A stretch of DNA of 64,000 bases from Pseudarthrobacter siccitolerans (GCF_030823375.1 NZ_JAUSXB010000001.1:1426001-1490000), one strand, 5' to 3'. Counted from the first letter of the stretch, positions 1 to 8,870 are shown. Program-made: numbers and translations. Notes: generated by a model from the letters alone, not told the origin.

Positions 1-986
1 CGCCTTCCTTTGCTGACGGCGCCGGCAAGCTCGAAAACGCGTTCGACGTCGACACGCTGGCTAAGCTGCCCATTATCGTCACCGCCCAGGGCGGCGACTA
101 CACCAAGCAGGTCCACGGCGAACTGCGCAGTCGCGGCTGGGACGGCCTCTGGATCGACGCCGCCTCAACCCTGCGGATGAACGACGATTCCATCATCGTC
201 CTGGACCCCATTAACCGCGACGTCATCGACAAGGGCCTGATCAACGGCACCAAGGACTTCATCGGCGGCAACTGCACCGTCTCCTGCATGCTGATGGGCC
301 TGGGCGGGCTGTTCAAGAACAACCTGGTGGAGTGGGGCACCTCCATGACGTACCAGGCTGCCTCCGGCGGCGGCGCCCGGCACATGCGTGAACTCCTCAG
401 CCAGTTCGGCACCCTCAACGCCGAGGTCAGCACCGAACTGGACGATCCCGCATCCGCAATCCTGGACATCGACCGCAAGGTCCTGGCCCACCAGCGCACC
501 GAAATCGACGCCACCCAGTTCGGTGTTCCCTTGGCCGGCTCCCTGATCCCCTGGATCGACGCGGACCTGGGCAACGGACAGTCCAAGGAAGAGTGGAAGG
601 CCGGGGTGGAGACCAACAAGATCCTGGGCACCTCCAGTGAGAACCGGGTGATCATGGACGGCCTGTGCGTCCGGATCGGTGCCATGCGCTCACACTCCCA
701 GGCACTCACCCTCAAGCTCCGTGAGGACCTGTCCGTTGCCGAGATTGAGAAGCTGCTCGACGAGGACAACCAATGGGCCAAGGTAGTGCCCAACAACAAA
801 GAAGCGTCCATGGCAGAGCTGACCCCGGTGGCAGCCTCCGGAACGCTGGACATCCCCGTGGGCCGCATCCGCAAGATGGAGATGGGCCCGCAATACATCA
901 GCGCCTTCACCGTGGGCGACCAGCTCCTCTGGGGCGCCGCCGAGCCGCTGCGCCGCATGCTCAACATCGCCACCGGGAACCTGTAA
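1..986 (+). CDS. asd: Aspartate-semialdehyde dehydrogenase, 5' truncated by window edge
   Basis: Makes L-aspartate-4-semialdehyde from aspartyl-4-phosphate with NADPH, the branch-point step for lysine/diaminopimelate, methionine and threonine. The open frame (codons beginning at base 3) runs in from the left edge, so the N-terminal Rossmann segment is missing. The catalytic cysteine lies in a GGNC motif (Cys codon 273-275), followed by the [15 protein letters not shown] stretch, the [13 protein letters not shown] segment and [19 protein letters not shown] at the C-terminus. These match the E. coli/proteobacterial type of Asd of about 370 residues rather than the shorter Gram-positive type. 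Methionine codon 177 is internal, not the start. A large hairpin follows the stop. Confidence 0.93.
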   Translation, partial: PSFADGAGKLENAFDVDTLAKLPIIVTAQGGDYTKQVHGELRSRGWDGLWIDAASTLRMNDDSIIVLDPINRDVIDKGLINGTKDFIGGNCTVSCMLMGLGGLFKNNLVEWGTSMTYQAASGGGARHMRELLSQFGTLNAEVSTELDDPASAILDIDRKVLAHQRTEIDATQFGVPLAGSLIPWIDADLGNGQSKEEWKAGVETNKILGTSSENRVIMDGLCVRIGAMRSHSQALTLKLREDLSVAEIEKLLDEDNQWAKVVPNNKEASMAELTPVAASGTLDIPVGRIRKMEMGPQYISAFTVGDQLLWGAAEPLRRMLNIATGNL

Positions 987-1004
987 CCCGGATTCTTCCC
1001 AACT

Positions 1005-1062
1005 GCGGCCCTGACCCGCTTGGACCGTGCTTCCCGGCACCGCTCAAGCGGGGCAGGGCCGC
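1005..1062. terminator. Hairpin after asd
   Basis: Arms 1005-1022 and 1045-1062 pair over 17 bp with one mismatch, leaving a loop of about 22 bases, and are followed on the plus strand by TGTTGTGTT. It lies between convergent genes (asd and the AlkZ-like gene) and probably terminates asd. Confidence 0.5.
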
Positions 1063-1070
1063 TGTTGTGT

Positions 1071-2201
1071 TCAGGAGACCAGGAACGCCTCGTAGCGTTG
1101 GGCGGCGCGGGTGAAGGCAGCCAGCGCCGTAACCCCGAGGGGCTTGCTCTCATCAAAGAGTTCAGGCACGACGGCGGCACTCGCTCTGGTGCCTGCGCGG
1201 GCCCACGTGCCGATCACCTCTCCGCCGGCAACCACAGTCTTCTTGAACACGCCGTTGCCGCCGGGGACGATCTTGTTGAAATACTCCGGTTTCAGGACGA
1301 GGCTCCGGTCCGTATAGCCCAGCACGAATTCGTCGAAGCCGGGCAGCAGGAGGACGGAGCGCTGGCCGGGCACACCGCCGTCGAGCAAAGACGCCGTCTC
1401 CGGGGACAGCCAGTAGCTGGTCCCCTCAAACTCAAGCTCCACCAGCTGGTCTTTGACGTCCTCGAAGGCGGCCCGGACCTCGGTCAGCGGAATCTGCGTC
1501 CACCAGGCGAAGTCCCGGATAGTGGCCGGCCCGTGGCTCCGGAAATAGCGCAACGCGAACTCGGCGATCGCCTCCTGCCGCTCAAGCCGGCGCGAAACCG
1601 GGATCCAGCTTTCGAAGTCGACCAGCAGCTGCTGGTTTCCCGCCAGGGGCCCCTGCACCAGCCAGCCGTGCCGGCATAAAGTCCCCAGGATATGGATGCC
1701 GCGCTGGCCCTGGGTGGGTTGCCCGGCGGCGTCGAAAATCTGGAAGAGCTCCGCGCGGCTGACGGAACCGCCGCCGGCCACCCGTTCCAGCGCCAGGTCC
1801 CGGCATTTCTCGATGTCTGCCCACGCGATGCCCAGTTCGCGGTGCCGGGCCGCGATGCCCTTGGTAAGCCGTTCTGCGGTGAGGTCGAGCATCCAGTGCA
1901 GGTCCTCGGGCGCCACCAGGTGCAACGTTCCGCGCATCGGCCAGGAGCGGACTACCGCACCGGAATCAAGGGCCGAACGGATATCGGCCAGACCCGCCCC
2001 GGGAACCCTGACACCCACGGCCCAGATGGCCGCCTGCAGATCCTGGGCCTGCATCGCCGTCATCCAGCGGACAGTTTCAGCTATGGAAGCCGCACTGGGG
2101 GATTGCTGCGGAACGGTGTAAAGCGGAAGCAACCGTTGGGACGCCAGCCGAAGCCTGCCCAGAGTTCGACGGTCAAGACGCTTCCCCACCTTTGCAGCCA
2201 T
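1071..2201 (-). CDS. AlkZ-like winged-helix DNA glycosylase family protein (HTH_42)
   Basis: A 376-residue protein of the HTH_42/YcaQ-AlkZ family: tandem winged helices and a C-terminal barrel, ending in the family-typical segment with FDEFVLGY and a late GTW motif. Residues 51-53 read Q-A-Q within MQAQDLQ; in AlkZ-type DNA glycosylases a Q-x-Q motif supplies the catalytic residues, while YcaQ-type proteins carry Q-x-D. This suggests a monofunctional glycosylase acting on bulky alkylated bases or crosslinks, but only family membership is seen; many actinobacterial members are uncharacterised. It is the last gene of a minus-strand series and starts 26 bp beyond the murB stop. The start MAAKVGKR is the first in-frame ATG. 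Confidence 0.72.
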   Translation of the reverse strand: MAAKVGKRLDRRTLGRLRLASQRLLPLYTVPQQSPSAASIAETVRWMTAMQAQDLQAAIWAVGVRVPGAGLADIRSALDSGAVVRSWPMRGTLHLVAPEDLHWMLDLTAERLTKGIAARHRELGIAWADIEKCRDLALERVAGGGSVSRAELFQIFDAAGQPTQGQRGIHILGTLCRHGWLVQGPLAGNQQLLVDFESWIPVSRRLERQEAIAEFALRYFRSHGPATIRDFAWWTQIPLTEVRAAFEDVKDQLVELEFEGTSYWLSPETASLLDGGVPGQRSVLLLPGFDEFVLGYTDRSLVLKPEYFNKIVPGGNGVFKKTVVAGGEVIGTWARAGTRASAAVVPELFDESKPLGVTALAAFTRAAQRYEAFLVS

Positions 2202-2227
2202 GGCCCCATCCTATGGTCCGGGCCGGG

Positions 2228-3295
2228 CTACAGTTCCAAGCCGATCAGCAGCGGCTCCGGATGCAGTTCAATGCCAAAGCGCCGTTCGACGCCGGCACGC
2301 ACCTCCCGCGCCACCGCCACCACGTCCGCAGCGTTGGCTGAGCCGCGGTTGGTAATGGCCAGCGTGTGCTTGGTGGACAGGGACGCCCGGCCGCCGCTGA
2401 CGCTGTCCGGCTCAAGTCCAAAGCCTTTGGTGAAGCCGGATTGATCGATCAGCCAGGCAGCAGAGAGCTTCACCAGCCCGTCCTGGCCGGCCGGATAACG
2501 CGGGGCACCTTCCGGCAGAGCCTCGGCCACGTCCGCCGGGACGATCGGGTTGGTGAAGAATGACCCCGTGGAATAAGTGTCGCGGTCCTCCGGATCCAGC
2601 ACCATGCCCTTCGAAGCCCGCAGCCGGAGCACTTCCCGGCGGACGTCCGTGGCGTAGGCGCGCTTCCCCTGCTCCACCCCCAGGGACCGGGCAAGCTCCG
2701 CATACCGGATGGGTGCACTCATGCGCCCAATGGGCAGCTGGAATTCAACCGTCAGCACCACATAACGGGGTGAGCCGTTGACGGTGGTCTGCTTGAGGAT
2801 GGAGTCCCGGTAGCCGAACTTCAGCTCGGAGTTGGTGAAGGTCTTCACGGCGTTCCGCTCGCGGTCCCAGGTGCGCACGGCGGCGATGGTCTGCGAAACG
2901 TCCGAACCGTAGGCGCCCACGTTCTGGACCGGGGTCGCCCCCGTGGAGCCGGGGATGCCGGCCAGGGCTTCGATTCCGGACCAGGCGTGAAGGACAGCGT
3001 GCTCCACGAGCTTGTCCCAGTTGTGCCCCGCCTGCACCACCACGGCCACCCCGCCGCAGGAGTCCTCTGCGTTGACGATGAACCCTTCCGAGGCGATCCT
3101 GACGACCGTACCGGGGAACCCGTCGTCGGAAATCAGCAGGTTGGAGCCGCCGCTGATGATCAGCAGCGGCTCCCCTGCCGCGTCCGCGGAACGGACGGCG
3201 TCGATGATTTCAGCCTCGGTGCGGGCCTCGATGAACGTGCCCGCTGGGCCTCCGACGGCGGCCGTGGTGAGCTGGGATAGCAGGGTGGAAGTCAC
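2228..3295 (-). CDS. murB: UDP-N-acetylenolpyruvoylglucosamine reductase
   Basis: Flavoenzyme that reduces UDP-GlcNAc-enolpyruvate to UDP-MurNAc with NADPH in the cytoplasmic phase of peptidoglycan synthesis. The 355-residue protein has the FAD-binding GGSNLL motif (49-54), the GSTGATPVQNVGAYG stretch (116-130), Arg163 in GYRDS, the catalytic Ser245 in GSFFTNP and Glu347 in HPEP, i.e. all three active-site residues of a MurB. Starts with GTG. It follows the HadA/HadB-like pair by about 39 bp on the same strand, an order common in actinobacteria. Confidence 0.95.
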   Translation of the reverse strand: MTSTLLSQLTTAAVGGPAGTFIEARTEAEIIDAVRSADAAGEPLLIISGGSNLLISDDGFPGTVVRIASEGFIVNAEDSCGGVAVVVQAGHNWDKLVEHAVLHAWSGIEALAGIPGSTGATPVQNVGAYGSDVSQTIAAVRTWDRERNAVKTFTNSELKFGYRDSILKQTTVNGSPRYVVLTVEFQLPIGRMSAPIRYAELARSLGVEQGKRAYATDVRREVLRLRASKGMVLDPEDRDTYSTGSFFTNPIVPADVAEALPEGAPRYPAGQDGLVKLSAAWLIDQSGFTKGFGLEPDSVSGGRASLSTKHTLAITNRGSANAADVVAVAREVRAGVERRFGIELHPEPLLIGLEL

Positions 3296-3334
3296 CAGAC
3301 AACCCTATCGGGAAAGTATGGCCCGCTTTCCGGC

Positions 3335-3772
3335 TCAGCTGAGCTTAACGACGGCCTGGGCCTTTATCAGGACCTTCTGGCCCGCCGCAACAACGGTGAG
3401 GTCGATACGGGCTGTGTTGGCCTCGGCGTCGAGCTTTCCGATGAGGCCGCTGACCTCGATGGTGGCGCCAGGTGTTTCGGTTCCGGTGGTGTCGGTGACC
3501 AGGACAGGCTTGGTGAAGCGGGTCTGGAAGTCCACGACGGCGGCCGGGTCGCCCGCCCAGTCAGTGACCAGTTGCACGGCGGAGCCCATGGTGAACATGC
3601 CGTGGGCGATGACCCCGGGCAGTTCCACGCCGGTGGCGAAGGCTTCGTTCCAGTGGATCGGGTTGAAGTCACCGGACGCCCCGGCGTACTTGACCAGGTC
3701 GGTGCGGGTGACCTCGACGGTGCGGCTGCCGATCTCCTGGCCCGGGCTGAGTTCGTGGATGCTGAGGCTCAT
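3335..3772 (-). CDS. MaoC-like (R)-specific enoyl/hydroxyacyl dehydratase, HadB-like
   Basis: Hot-dog-fold dehydratase of 145 residues. The hydratase-2 signature is visible at residues 29-45: YAGASGDFNPIHWN, containing the catalytic Asp and His. In mycobacteria HadB is the catalytic partner of HadA or HadC in the 3-hydroxyacyl-ACP dehydratase of FAS-II; the gene immediately upstream encodes a HadA-like subunit, two base pairs away, so a heterodimer is likely. The true substrate (acyl-ACP or acyl-CoA) cannot be told from sequence, and these organisms otherwise use FAS-II for branched fatty acids, which fits. Start ATG at 3772. Confidence 0.85.
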   Translation of the reverse strand: MSLSIHELSPGQEIGSRTVEVTRTDLVKYAGASGDFNPIHWNEAFATGVELPGVIAHGMFTMGSAVQLVTDWAGDPAAVVDFQTRFTKPVLVTDTTGTETPGATIEVSGLIGKLDAEANTARIDLTVVAAGQKVLIKAQAVVKLS

Positions 3773-3774
3773 GG

Positions 3775-4236
3775 CTACTGTCCCTCTCCGCGGACCAGGA
3801 TGGATGACGTGGTGGTGGTGACGGGCTCGCGGGAGTCACCGGCGCCGAGGGCGAAGATCTCCGAGCGGGTGGTGATCATCGCTCCCCCGCCCATGGCCCG
3901 GACGCCGTCCACATGCAGCTCCGCCACCAGCCGGTCACCGGCGAAGATGGGGCGGTGGTGGGTGAACCGCTGGTCGGCGTGGACCACGCGGGAGAAGTCG
4001 ATGCCGGCCTCCGGATCCTCGATGAGCTGGGCGTCGGCACGCTGGGCGATGATGATGGCGAAGGTCGGCGGGGCAACAAGGTCGGCGTGGCCCAGGCCCT
4101 TGGCTGCGTCCACGTCGAAGTGTGCAGGGTGGGTTGCCTTGACGGCGCGGGCGAACTCGCGGATCTTCTCGCGGCCAACGTCGTACACCTCTGCGGCAGG
4201 GTAGCTTCTGCCCTGCAGGTCCGGATTGATAGTCAT
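3775..4236 (-). CDS. HadA-like FAS1-type dehydratase subunit
   Basis: 153-residue N-terminal MaoC (FAS1-like dehydratase) domain protein. It has the family pattern with YDVGREKIREFARAV near the N-terminus, a PPTFAI segment, and the VVHADQRFTHHRPIFAGD strand. It lacks the Asp/His hydratase dyad present in its downstream neighbour, as expected for the non-catalytic, substrate-binding HadA partner. The start is taken at ATG 4236 (MTINPDLQ), because a longer frame back to 4335 would run into the DUF3188 gene and its extra residues look unlike the family. The stop lies 2 bp before the HadB-like start, implying co-translation. Confidence 0.83.
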   Translation of the reverse strand: MTINPDLQGRSYPAAEVYDVGREKIREFARAVKATHPAHFDVDAAKGLGHADLVAPPTFAIIIAQRADAQLIEDPEAGIDFSRVVHADQRFTHHRPIFAGDRLVAELHVDGVRAMGGGAMITTRSEIFALGAGDSREPVTTTTSSILVRGEGQ

Positions 4237-4291
4237 GGGCCCAAGCCTATCGTCAGGCCCTGGAGGGCCCCGAAAGGTTACCGGCCTAAAC

Positions 4292-4516
4292 TTAGCGGCG
4301 AAGGTTCTTCCGGATGGCCTGGCCGCGGACCACAATGCCCGTGACGTGCAGGACGAGTCCCAGCCCGATCAGCGGAAGCGACGCCATGGCCAGCGCCTGG
4401 TTGCCGCTGGTGTTGCCGATGAGGTTCAGGATGATGCCGACGGCGATCAGTGCCATCGCGCTGAAAACCAGGACTTTGTAGCGGGTTGGCGCGGTAGCCC
4501 AGAATTCGTTCAGCAC
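4292..4516 (-). CDS. Small membrane protein, DUF3188 type
   Basis: 74 residues with two hydrophobic segments (about 15-34 and 43-63) and a basic C-terminus, resembling the DUF3188 family of small actinobacterial integral membrane proteins. Function unknown. Starts with GTG preceded by AAGG. It sits 55 bp upstream of the HadA-like gene on the same strand and could be co-transcribed. Confidence 0.7.
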   Translation of the reverse strand: MLNEFWATAPTRYKVLVFSAMALIAVGIILNLIGNTSGNQALAMASLPLIGLGLVLHVTGIVVRGQAIRKNLRR

Positions 4517-4591
4517 CTTGCCAGTCTACCGGGCGCCCCTGAAGGCGGAACGATCAGGAGGGGGACCAGGACAGCCGCCGACAACAGGCTC

Positions 4592-5530
4592 TCAGAACAG
4601 CGCTTCCTGGACCGCCGGGACGTCAGAGCGGTGCTCGCCCAGTTCGATGGTACGGCCTTTGAGCCGGCCCAGGTCCAGTACGAATTCCAGGTCGGTGTCA
4701 TCAAGGGCGGCCAGCACAAAACTGCCGCAGACGGAGCGGATGGTGAAGCCGTGCGCCCCTGAGTCCAAAGCGTGCGGGTAGGTGTGGCGGGCGGTCCCGG
4801 AGCACAACCGCCCTGCCAGCGGCGGCCTGCTCCAGGTTTCCCTCACTACCTCAAAGCCGTCTTCATCCGCAGAAGATAGAATCTGGCGCGCCTCTTCGGC
4901 CAGCGCCATGTTGCGGGAACTCAGTAGGTTTGCGGGCGCCGGAGCAGCCAGCGCGGCGGCTTTTGCGGCCGACCGCACCTGCTGCGGCAGCCCGCCGTCG
5001 CGCGTTACCAGGTCCTCCAGCACCCGCACCACCCGGCCGTCGGCGGCATGTGCAATGTAGCTGGCAGCCACGGCGCCCTGTTCGGCGAGCCGCTGCCACT
5101 TCCGAAGACCTGACGCGGTCCCCACCTTGCTGGCCCCGCTGGCGAAGGTGGCCACGTAGAGCCAGTGCGGCTGCATGAGGTAACTGCGCAGCCCGGGCGG
5201 GACGCCGCCGCCGCGATGGAAGTCGTGCATGAGGCGGAAGTCGTCCGCCACAAAGCACCGCTCGCACTGGTGTCCGCGGGCAGCCGGGGACCGGCCTTTG
5301 CACAGGATGTGGTCCCGATGGGCGGGGCCGTGCACCCGGTGGTGACCCAGGCAGGACTTCCCTTCTGCGGCGAGCCGGAAGCCCAGGCGCGTGCCGTCGT
5401 CGAGCGCTGTTTCGGTGAAGGTGCCGTGCGGGGCCTGCAGCCGCAACACAGGAGCAGCTCCAGGCGCCCCGGGAGCCTCAGGCGGCGCAGGCCAGAAGAC
5501 CCCGTGGACCAGATAGGGCGTATCGGTCAC
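4592..5530 (-). CDS. DUF2797 domain protein
   Basis: 312-residue protein of the DUF2797 family, function unknown. Visible features are a Cys/His-rich stretch around residues 70-110 (C-x2-HH, HILC, CERC) that could bind a metal, the YLMQPHWLYVATFASGASKVGT-like segment and a C-terminal part with GSFVLAAL. I place the start at GTG 5530 because AGGAG lies 5 bases upstream; the open frame continues upstream to 5761 but that part is Arg/His-rich and overlaps the citrate-lyase-like gene, so it is a shadow. The start is 29 bp after the stop of the upstream gene. Confidence 0.75.
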   Translation of the reverse strand: MTDTPYLVHGVFWPAPPEAPGAPGAAPVLRLQAPHGTFTETALDDGTRLGFRLAAEGKSCLGHHRVHGPAHRDHILCKGRSPAARGHQCERCFVADDFRLMHDFHRGGGVPPGLRSYLMQPHWLYVATFASGASKVGTASGLRKWQRLAEQGAVAASYIAHAADGRVVRVLEDLVTRDGGLPQQVRSAAKAAALAAPAPANLLSSRNMALAEEARQILSSADEDGFEVVRETWSRPPLAGRLCSGTARHTYPHALDSGAHGFTIRSVCGSFVLAALDDTDLEFVLDLGRLKGRTIELGEHRSDVPAVQEALF

Positions 5531-5559
5531 GGGGTCTCCTGAAACGAAATCCGCGGGTG

Positions 5560-6423
5560 CTACAGCGCGGGCTGCACCCCAAAGGCTACCGCGAGCTTCA
5601 TGATCTTCTCGGCGCGGCCCAGGCGGGGCAGGTCCGAGCCGTCGCGGATGACGCGGCCGTTGGCTTCGAAGTCGGCCATGAAGTCGGTGGCCCAGGCGAC
5701 GTCGGACGGCGTGGGACTGATGACCTCGTTGATGACGGGGGTCTGGTCGATGGCCAGGCACAGCTTGCCGGTCATGCCCATCATCACGGTGATGCCGGTC
5801 TGCTCGCGCAGAATGGGGTGGTTGGTGCCCACGGTGGGGCCGTCGATGGGGCCGGGAAGGTTGCCCACCCGGCTGGCGACGACGAGCTTGGCGCGGGGGT
5901 AGGCCATGGCCTCGGCGGTGGCGGCCATGCCGGTATCGCGGCGGAAATCACCGGAACCGAAGGCGAGGCGGAACGCACCCTGGGCCTTGGCGATATTGTT
6001 GGCTTCCTCAATGCCCACGGCGGATTCCACCAGCGGAATGACGGGCGTTTTGCCGTCCATGCGGTGGAAGCTTTCGGTGACCTGGTCCGCCGACTCGGTC
6101 TTGGCCAGCATCACGCCGAGCAAGCCCGGGGTGCCGCGCAGGCCTGCGAGGTCATCGGCCCAAAACGGGCTGGTGGCATCGTTGATGCGGACCCAGGCCT
6201 TGCCGCCGGCGGTGAGCCAGTCGATCACGTTGTTCCGGGCATGGTCCTTCTGCGAGGGGTCCACGGCATCTTCAATATCCAGGATGATCGAGTCGGCGCG
6301 GGACACTGCCGACTGGTCAAAAAGCTCCGTCTTCATGGCATTCACAAGGAGCCAGGAGCGGGCGATCTCTGCTGGGATATTGCGTTCCGGCCTTACGGTC
6401 TCGGTGGCGATGGTAGACGTCAT
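5560..6423 (-). CDS. CitE-like HpcH/HpaI aldolase/citrate lyase family protein
   Basis: 287-residue TIM-barrel lyase. It shows the N-terminal arginine after RSWLLVNA, the metal-binding ILDIEDAV motif (about residues 46-53), the VRIN strand binding the acyl-CoA/oxo group, the VIPLVESAVG motif with a metal-ligand Glu, and FGSGDFRRD. Family members cleave or condense malyl-CoA, citramalyl-CoA or citryl-CoA. No CitD/CitF partners are nearby, so a stand-alone CitE-like lyase or thioesterase is more likely than citrate lyase. Start ATG 6423; an upstream extension to 6486 is possible but less likely. Confidence 0.83.
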   Translation of the reverse strand: MTSTIATETVRPERNIPAEIARSWLLVNAMKTELFDQSAVSRADSIILDIEDAVDPSQKDHARNNVIDWLTAGGKAWVRINDATSPFWADDLAGLRGTPGLLGVMLAKTESADQVTESFHRMDGKTPVIPLVESAVGIEEANNIAKAQGAFRLAFGSGDFRRDTGMAATAEAMAYPRAKLVVASRVGNLPGPIDGPTVGTNHPILREQTGITVMMGMTGKLCLAIDQTPVINEVISPTPSDVAWATDFMADFEANGRVIRDGSDLPRLGRAEKIMKLAVAFGVQPAL

Positions 6424-6519
6424 GTATCTACCGTATCCGTCTTGGAAGCAGCACGAGGCAGAAAACGGCCAGCTCGGGAGGATCAATACGAACTAAACGG
6501 GTTATGACCGAAGTTGCTG

Positions 6520-7614
6520 TCAATCCCCGGGCTTGGCACTGGCAATATCTCCGCTGGCTCGCCCCGCTTGAAGGCCCGGCTTCCTGCCGCCATGGAACCG
6601 GCCGGCGCAGACCGCCGCAAGCCAGACAAGTACGAACAGGCCAACCACCGCATAACCGAGTCCCGTCAGGTCCAGGCTCACAGCAGCCAGCGACGTCATT
6701 TGCGCTGTTCCTACCGTCAGCGCGACGACCGCAGACAGCCCGGTGAGTACGGCGTTGTACTTGAGCCGCCGCTCCGGGCTGGAGTATGCCCTCCCGTAGG
6801 CGAGATTCATGAACCACCCATCCAGGGTGTCGAACAGGCACATGCCTGCGGCGAAGAGCGTCGGGAGGATGAGGATGGCGTACCAGGGAAGCGCGGTTGC
6901 CGCCGTGCCCACCGCGACGACGAGCAACGCGACCTCGGTGGCAGTGTCAAACCCCAGGCCGAAAAGTAGGCCCACCAAATACATCTGCCACGGCTTGGTG
7001 ATGCTCCGCATGACCGGCCGCAGGATACGGGCCATCAGTCCGGCGGGGGCGCCGTCCCGGGGACCCGGCGGCCGGCCGTCCCGGGCGCCACGGAGGTCCG
7101 CCACGGTGTTGAGCAGGATGAGCACGTTGAGGGCCGCCAGGAGATAGAGGAAAACTCCCGATACCGCGGAACCTGCCAACCCCAGGGCGTCGCGCAGCGG
7201 CGAGGTGTTTTCCCCGAGCATGCCGCCCAGGTAGTGCGCTCCCGTGGCCAGCAGAGCGCAAAGGCCGCAGACAATGCTCGAATGGCCAAGCGAGAACCAG
7301 AACCCCACCGACAGCGGCCGGTGGCCCTCGCCGATCAGCTTGCGTGTGGTGCAGTCGATGGCTGCGATATGGTCGACGTCGAAGGCGTGCCTCATGCCCA
7401 GCAGGTACGCGCCGGCGCCGATCCCGACGCCGAAGACTTGCGTGGGGCCGATGTGCAGGTTCTGCGGAACAATGCTGAACACCAGAACACCCCAGCCCAC
7501 CAGATGCAAAACGATGATGGTGACGGCCATGGCGGTGACGGCAGACCCACGTTTCCCGCCCCTGAAGCCGCTGCCGGCGGGTTCCGCGTGGTCGAGTGCA
7601 GCCAGGATGCCCAT
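6520..7614 (-). CDS. NiCoT family nickel/cobalt permease
   Basis: 364-residue membrane protein of the HoxN/NixA family, importing Ni2+ or Co2+. The diagnostic TM2 motif RHAFDVDHIAAID is present around residue 75, followed by the SLGHSSIV and LGFDTATEV signature segments, with about eight membrane spans. The usual final Asn of the HAxDADHI-x-AIDN motif is Cys here (AIDC), which could shift metal preference. It begins 12 bp downstream of the cupin gene stop and is probably in one transcript with it, controlled by the palindrome at 8164-8179. Confidence 0.9.
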   Translation of the reverse strand: MGILAALDHAEPAGSGFRGGKRGSAVTAMAVTIIVLHLVGWGVLVFSIVPQNLHIGPTQVFGVGIGAGAYLLGMRHAFDVDHIAAIDCTTRKLIGEGHRPLSVGFWFSLGHSSIVCGLCALLATGAHYLGGMLGENTSPLRDALGLAGSAVSGVFLYLLAALNVLILLNTVADLRGARDGRPPGPRDGAPAGLMARILRPVMRSITKPWQMYLVGLLFGLGFDTATEVALLVVAVGTAATALPWYAILILPTLFAAGMCLFDTLDGWFMNLAYGRAYSSPERRLKYNAVLTGLSAVVALTVGTAQMTSLAAVSLDLTGLGYAVVGLFVLVWLAAVCAGRFHGGRKPGLQAGRASGDIASAKPGD

Positions 7615-7626
7615 GCCCTGGTCCTG

Positions 7627-8139
7627 TCAGCGCATCGGCGGGGTGAGCCCGTACCGGGCGATAATTTCCGGCAGCCAGGGCGGTTCACCGAACTGAAGCC
7701 CGTATTCGGCGGCCATCTTCCCGATGAACTCGGGATCCGGCGGACCTGCTTCAAAGTGATCCGCCAGTCCCCAGAAGAAGTGCTCGAACCCGGCCGGGCT
7801 GATGATCTCGATCATCCGCGCGGGTACTTTGCCGGCGTTCCACATCGTGTGCAGCTCCCCCCGTGGTTTCGTGATGTAGCCACCGGCCCCAAGCACCGCT
7901 TGACGGTCCCCGGACCGGAATCCGATCTCGCCTTCAATGACGATTGAGTACTCGTCTTCCCTGGTATGGCTGTGCGGCGGTACCAGGGCCCCGACGGGGA
8001 ACGGGTGCTCCACAATCGAGATCTGGTCGTTGGTGTCCTCGCCAAAGAACTTGAAGACGACTCCGATCGTTCCGAGATTGCCTTCCCGGCCCTGGCCCGG
8101 CTGCACGACTGTTAGCCGTGGAGCCTTTTCGAGTTCCAT
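7627..8139 (-). CDS. Cupin-domain protein
   Basis: 170-residue single-domain cupin. Cupin motif 1 is visible as PPHSHTREDEY-x-IVIEGE-x-GF (about residues 54-72) with metal-ligand His/Glu, and motif 2 around GELHTMWNAG. Such proteins include dioxygenases and small-molecule sensors; the substrate is unknown. ATG 8139 is preceded by GGTGG. First gene of a likely cupin-NiCoT operon, divergent from a TetR regulator with a palindrome 25 bp upstream of its start. Metal-dependent activity would link it with the transporter, but that is inference. Confidence 0.8.
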   Translation of the reverse strand: MELEKAPRLTVVQPGQGREGNLGTIGVVFKFFGEDTNDQISIVEHPFPVGALVPPHSHTREDEYSIVIEGEIGFRSGDRQAVLGAGGYITKPRGELHTMWNAGKVPARMIEIISPAGFEHFFWGLADHFEAGPPDPEFIGKMAAEYGLQFGEPPWLPEIIARYGLTPPMR

Positions 8140-8163
8140 AACAGGCCACCCTTCCAATTTCAA

Positions 8164-8179
8164 TATACAATGGTGTATA
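8164..8179. promoter_or_regulatory. Probable TetR operator
   Basis: Perfect inverted repeat TATACA-ATGG-TGTATA in the gap between the divergent cupin and tetR genes. Half-sites and spacing are typical of autoregulating TetR-family repressors. Confidence 0.65.
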
Positions 8180-8259
8180 CCGAAATTGTCCGCCCGGAAG
8201 GGAGTAGAGTCAATACATTGAGTGAACACCCTCGTTCATCCAAAAACCGCCGCTACGAG

Positions 8260-8859
8260 ATGGGCAAAAGAACCGAAAAAATAAGCGGTACCCACCAGCG
8301 CATTATCGACGCGGCCGTGACGCTGCACGGTTCCATCGGACCGGCCCGCACCACCATCGCAGGGGTCGCGGAAAAGGCAGGCGTCACCAGGTTGACGGTC
8401 TACCGGCATTTTCCTGACGACAATGCGCTCTTCTCCGCCTGCTCCTCGCACTGGCTCTCGCAGCAGCAACTGGCGGACCCCGGGGAGTGGTCCCGGCACA
8501 ACGATCCTCTCGAACGCCTGACCGTCGGATTGTCCGATCTGTACCGGTTTTACCGGGACGGGGAGTCCATGCTCACCCGGATTTATGGGGACTGGAATGC
8601 GCTGCCCGAAACACACCGCACAGGTCTCGAGTCCAGGAACGCCCTCTTCCGCGATGTCCTGGCGGAGCCGTTCCCCGAGCCGAACAGGAATCCCCGGCTA
8701 TACGCCACCCTCAGTCATGCCATTTCCTTTTGGACATGGCGGTCCCTGTGCCATGACAACCGGCTCTCGAATGACGATGCGGTCGAGCTCATGTCGATCT
8801 TGATTACAACAGCAGCTAGGCAGGCGGGCAGAGGCTGCATTCAGGCGCTTCGACGGTGA
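8260..8859 (+). CDS. TetR/AcrR family transcriptional regulator
   Basis: 199-residue regulator. The N-terminal helix-turn-helix is clear at about residues 10-55 (RIIDAAVTLHG, TTIAGVAEKAGVTRLTVYRHF). The C-terminal ligand domain is not assignable. I take ATG 8260; an in-frame TTG at 8218 and an ATG at 8170 exist, but the latter lies inside the palindrome 8164-8179 and is unlikely. Divergent from the cupin-NiCoT genes, which it probably represses together with itself. Confidence 0.86.
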   Translation: MGKRTEKISGTHQRIIDAAVTLHGSIGPARTTIAGVAEKAGVTRLTVYRHFPDDNALFSACSSHWLSQQQLADPGEWSRHNDPLERLTVGLSDLYRFYRDGESMLTRIYGDWNALPETHRTGLESRNALFRDVLAEPFPEPNRNPRLYATLSHAISFWTWRSLCHDNRLSNDDAVELMSILITTAARQAGRGCIQALRR

Positions 8860-8870
8860 AATAGATAGCA

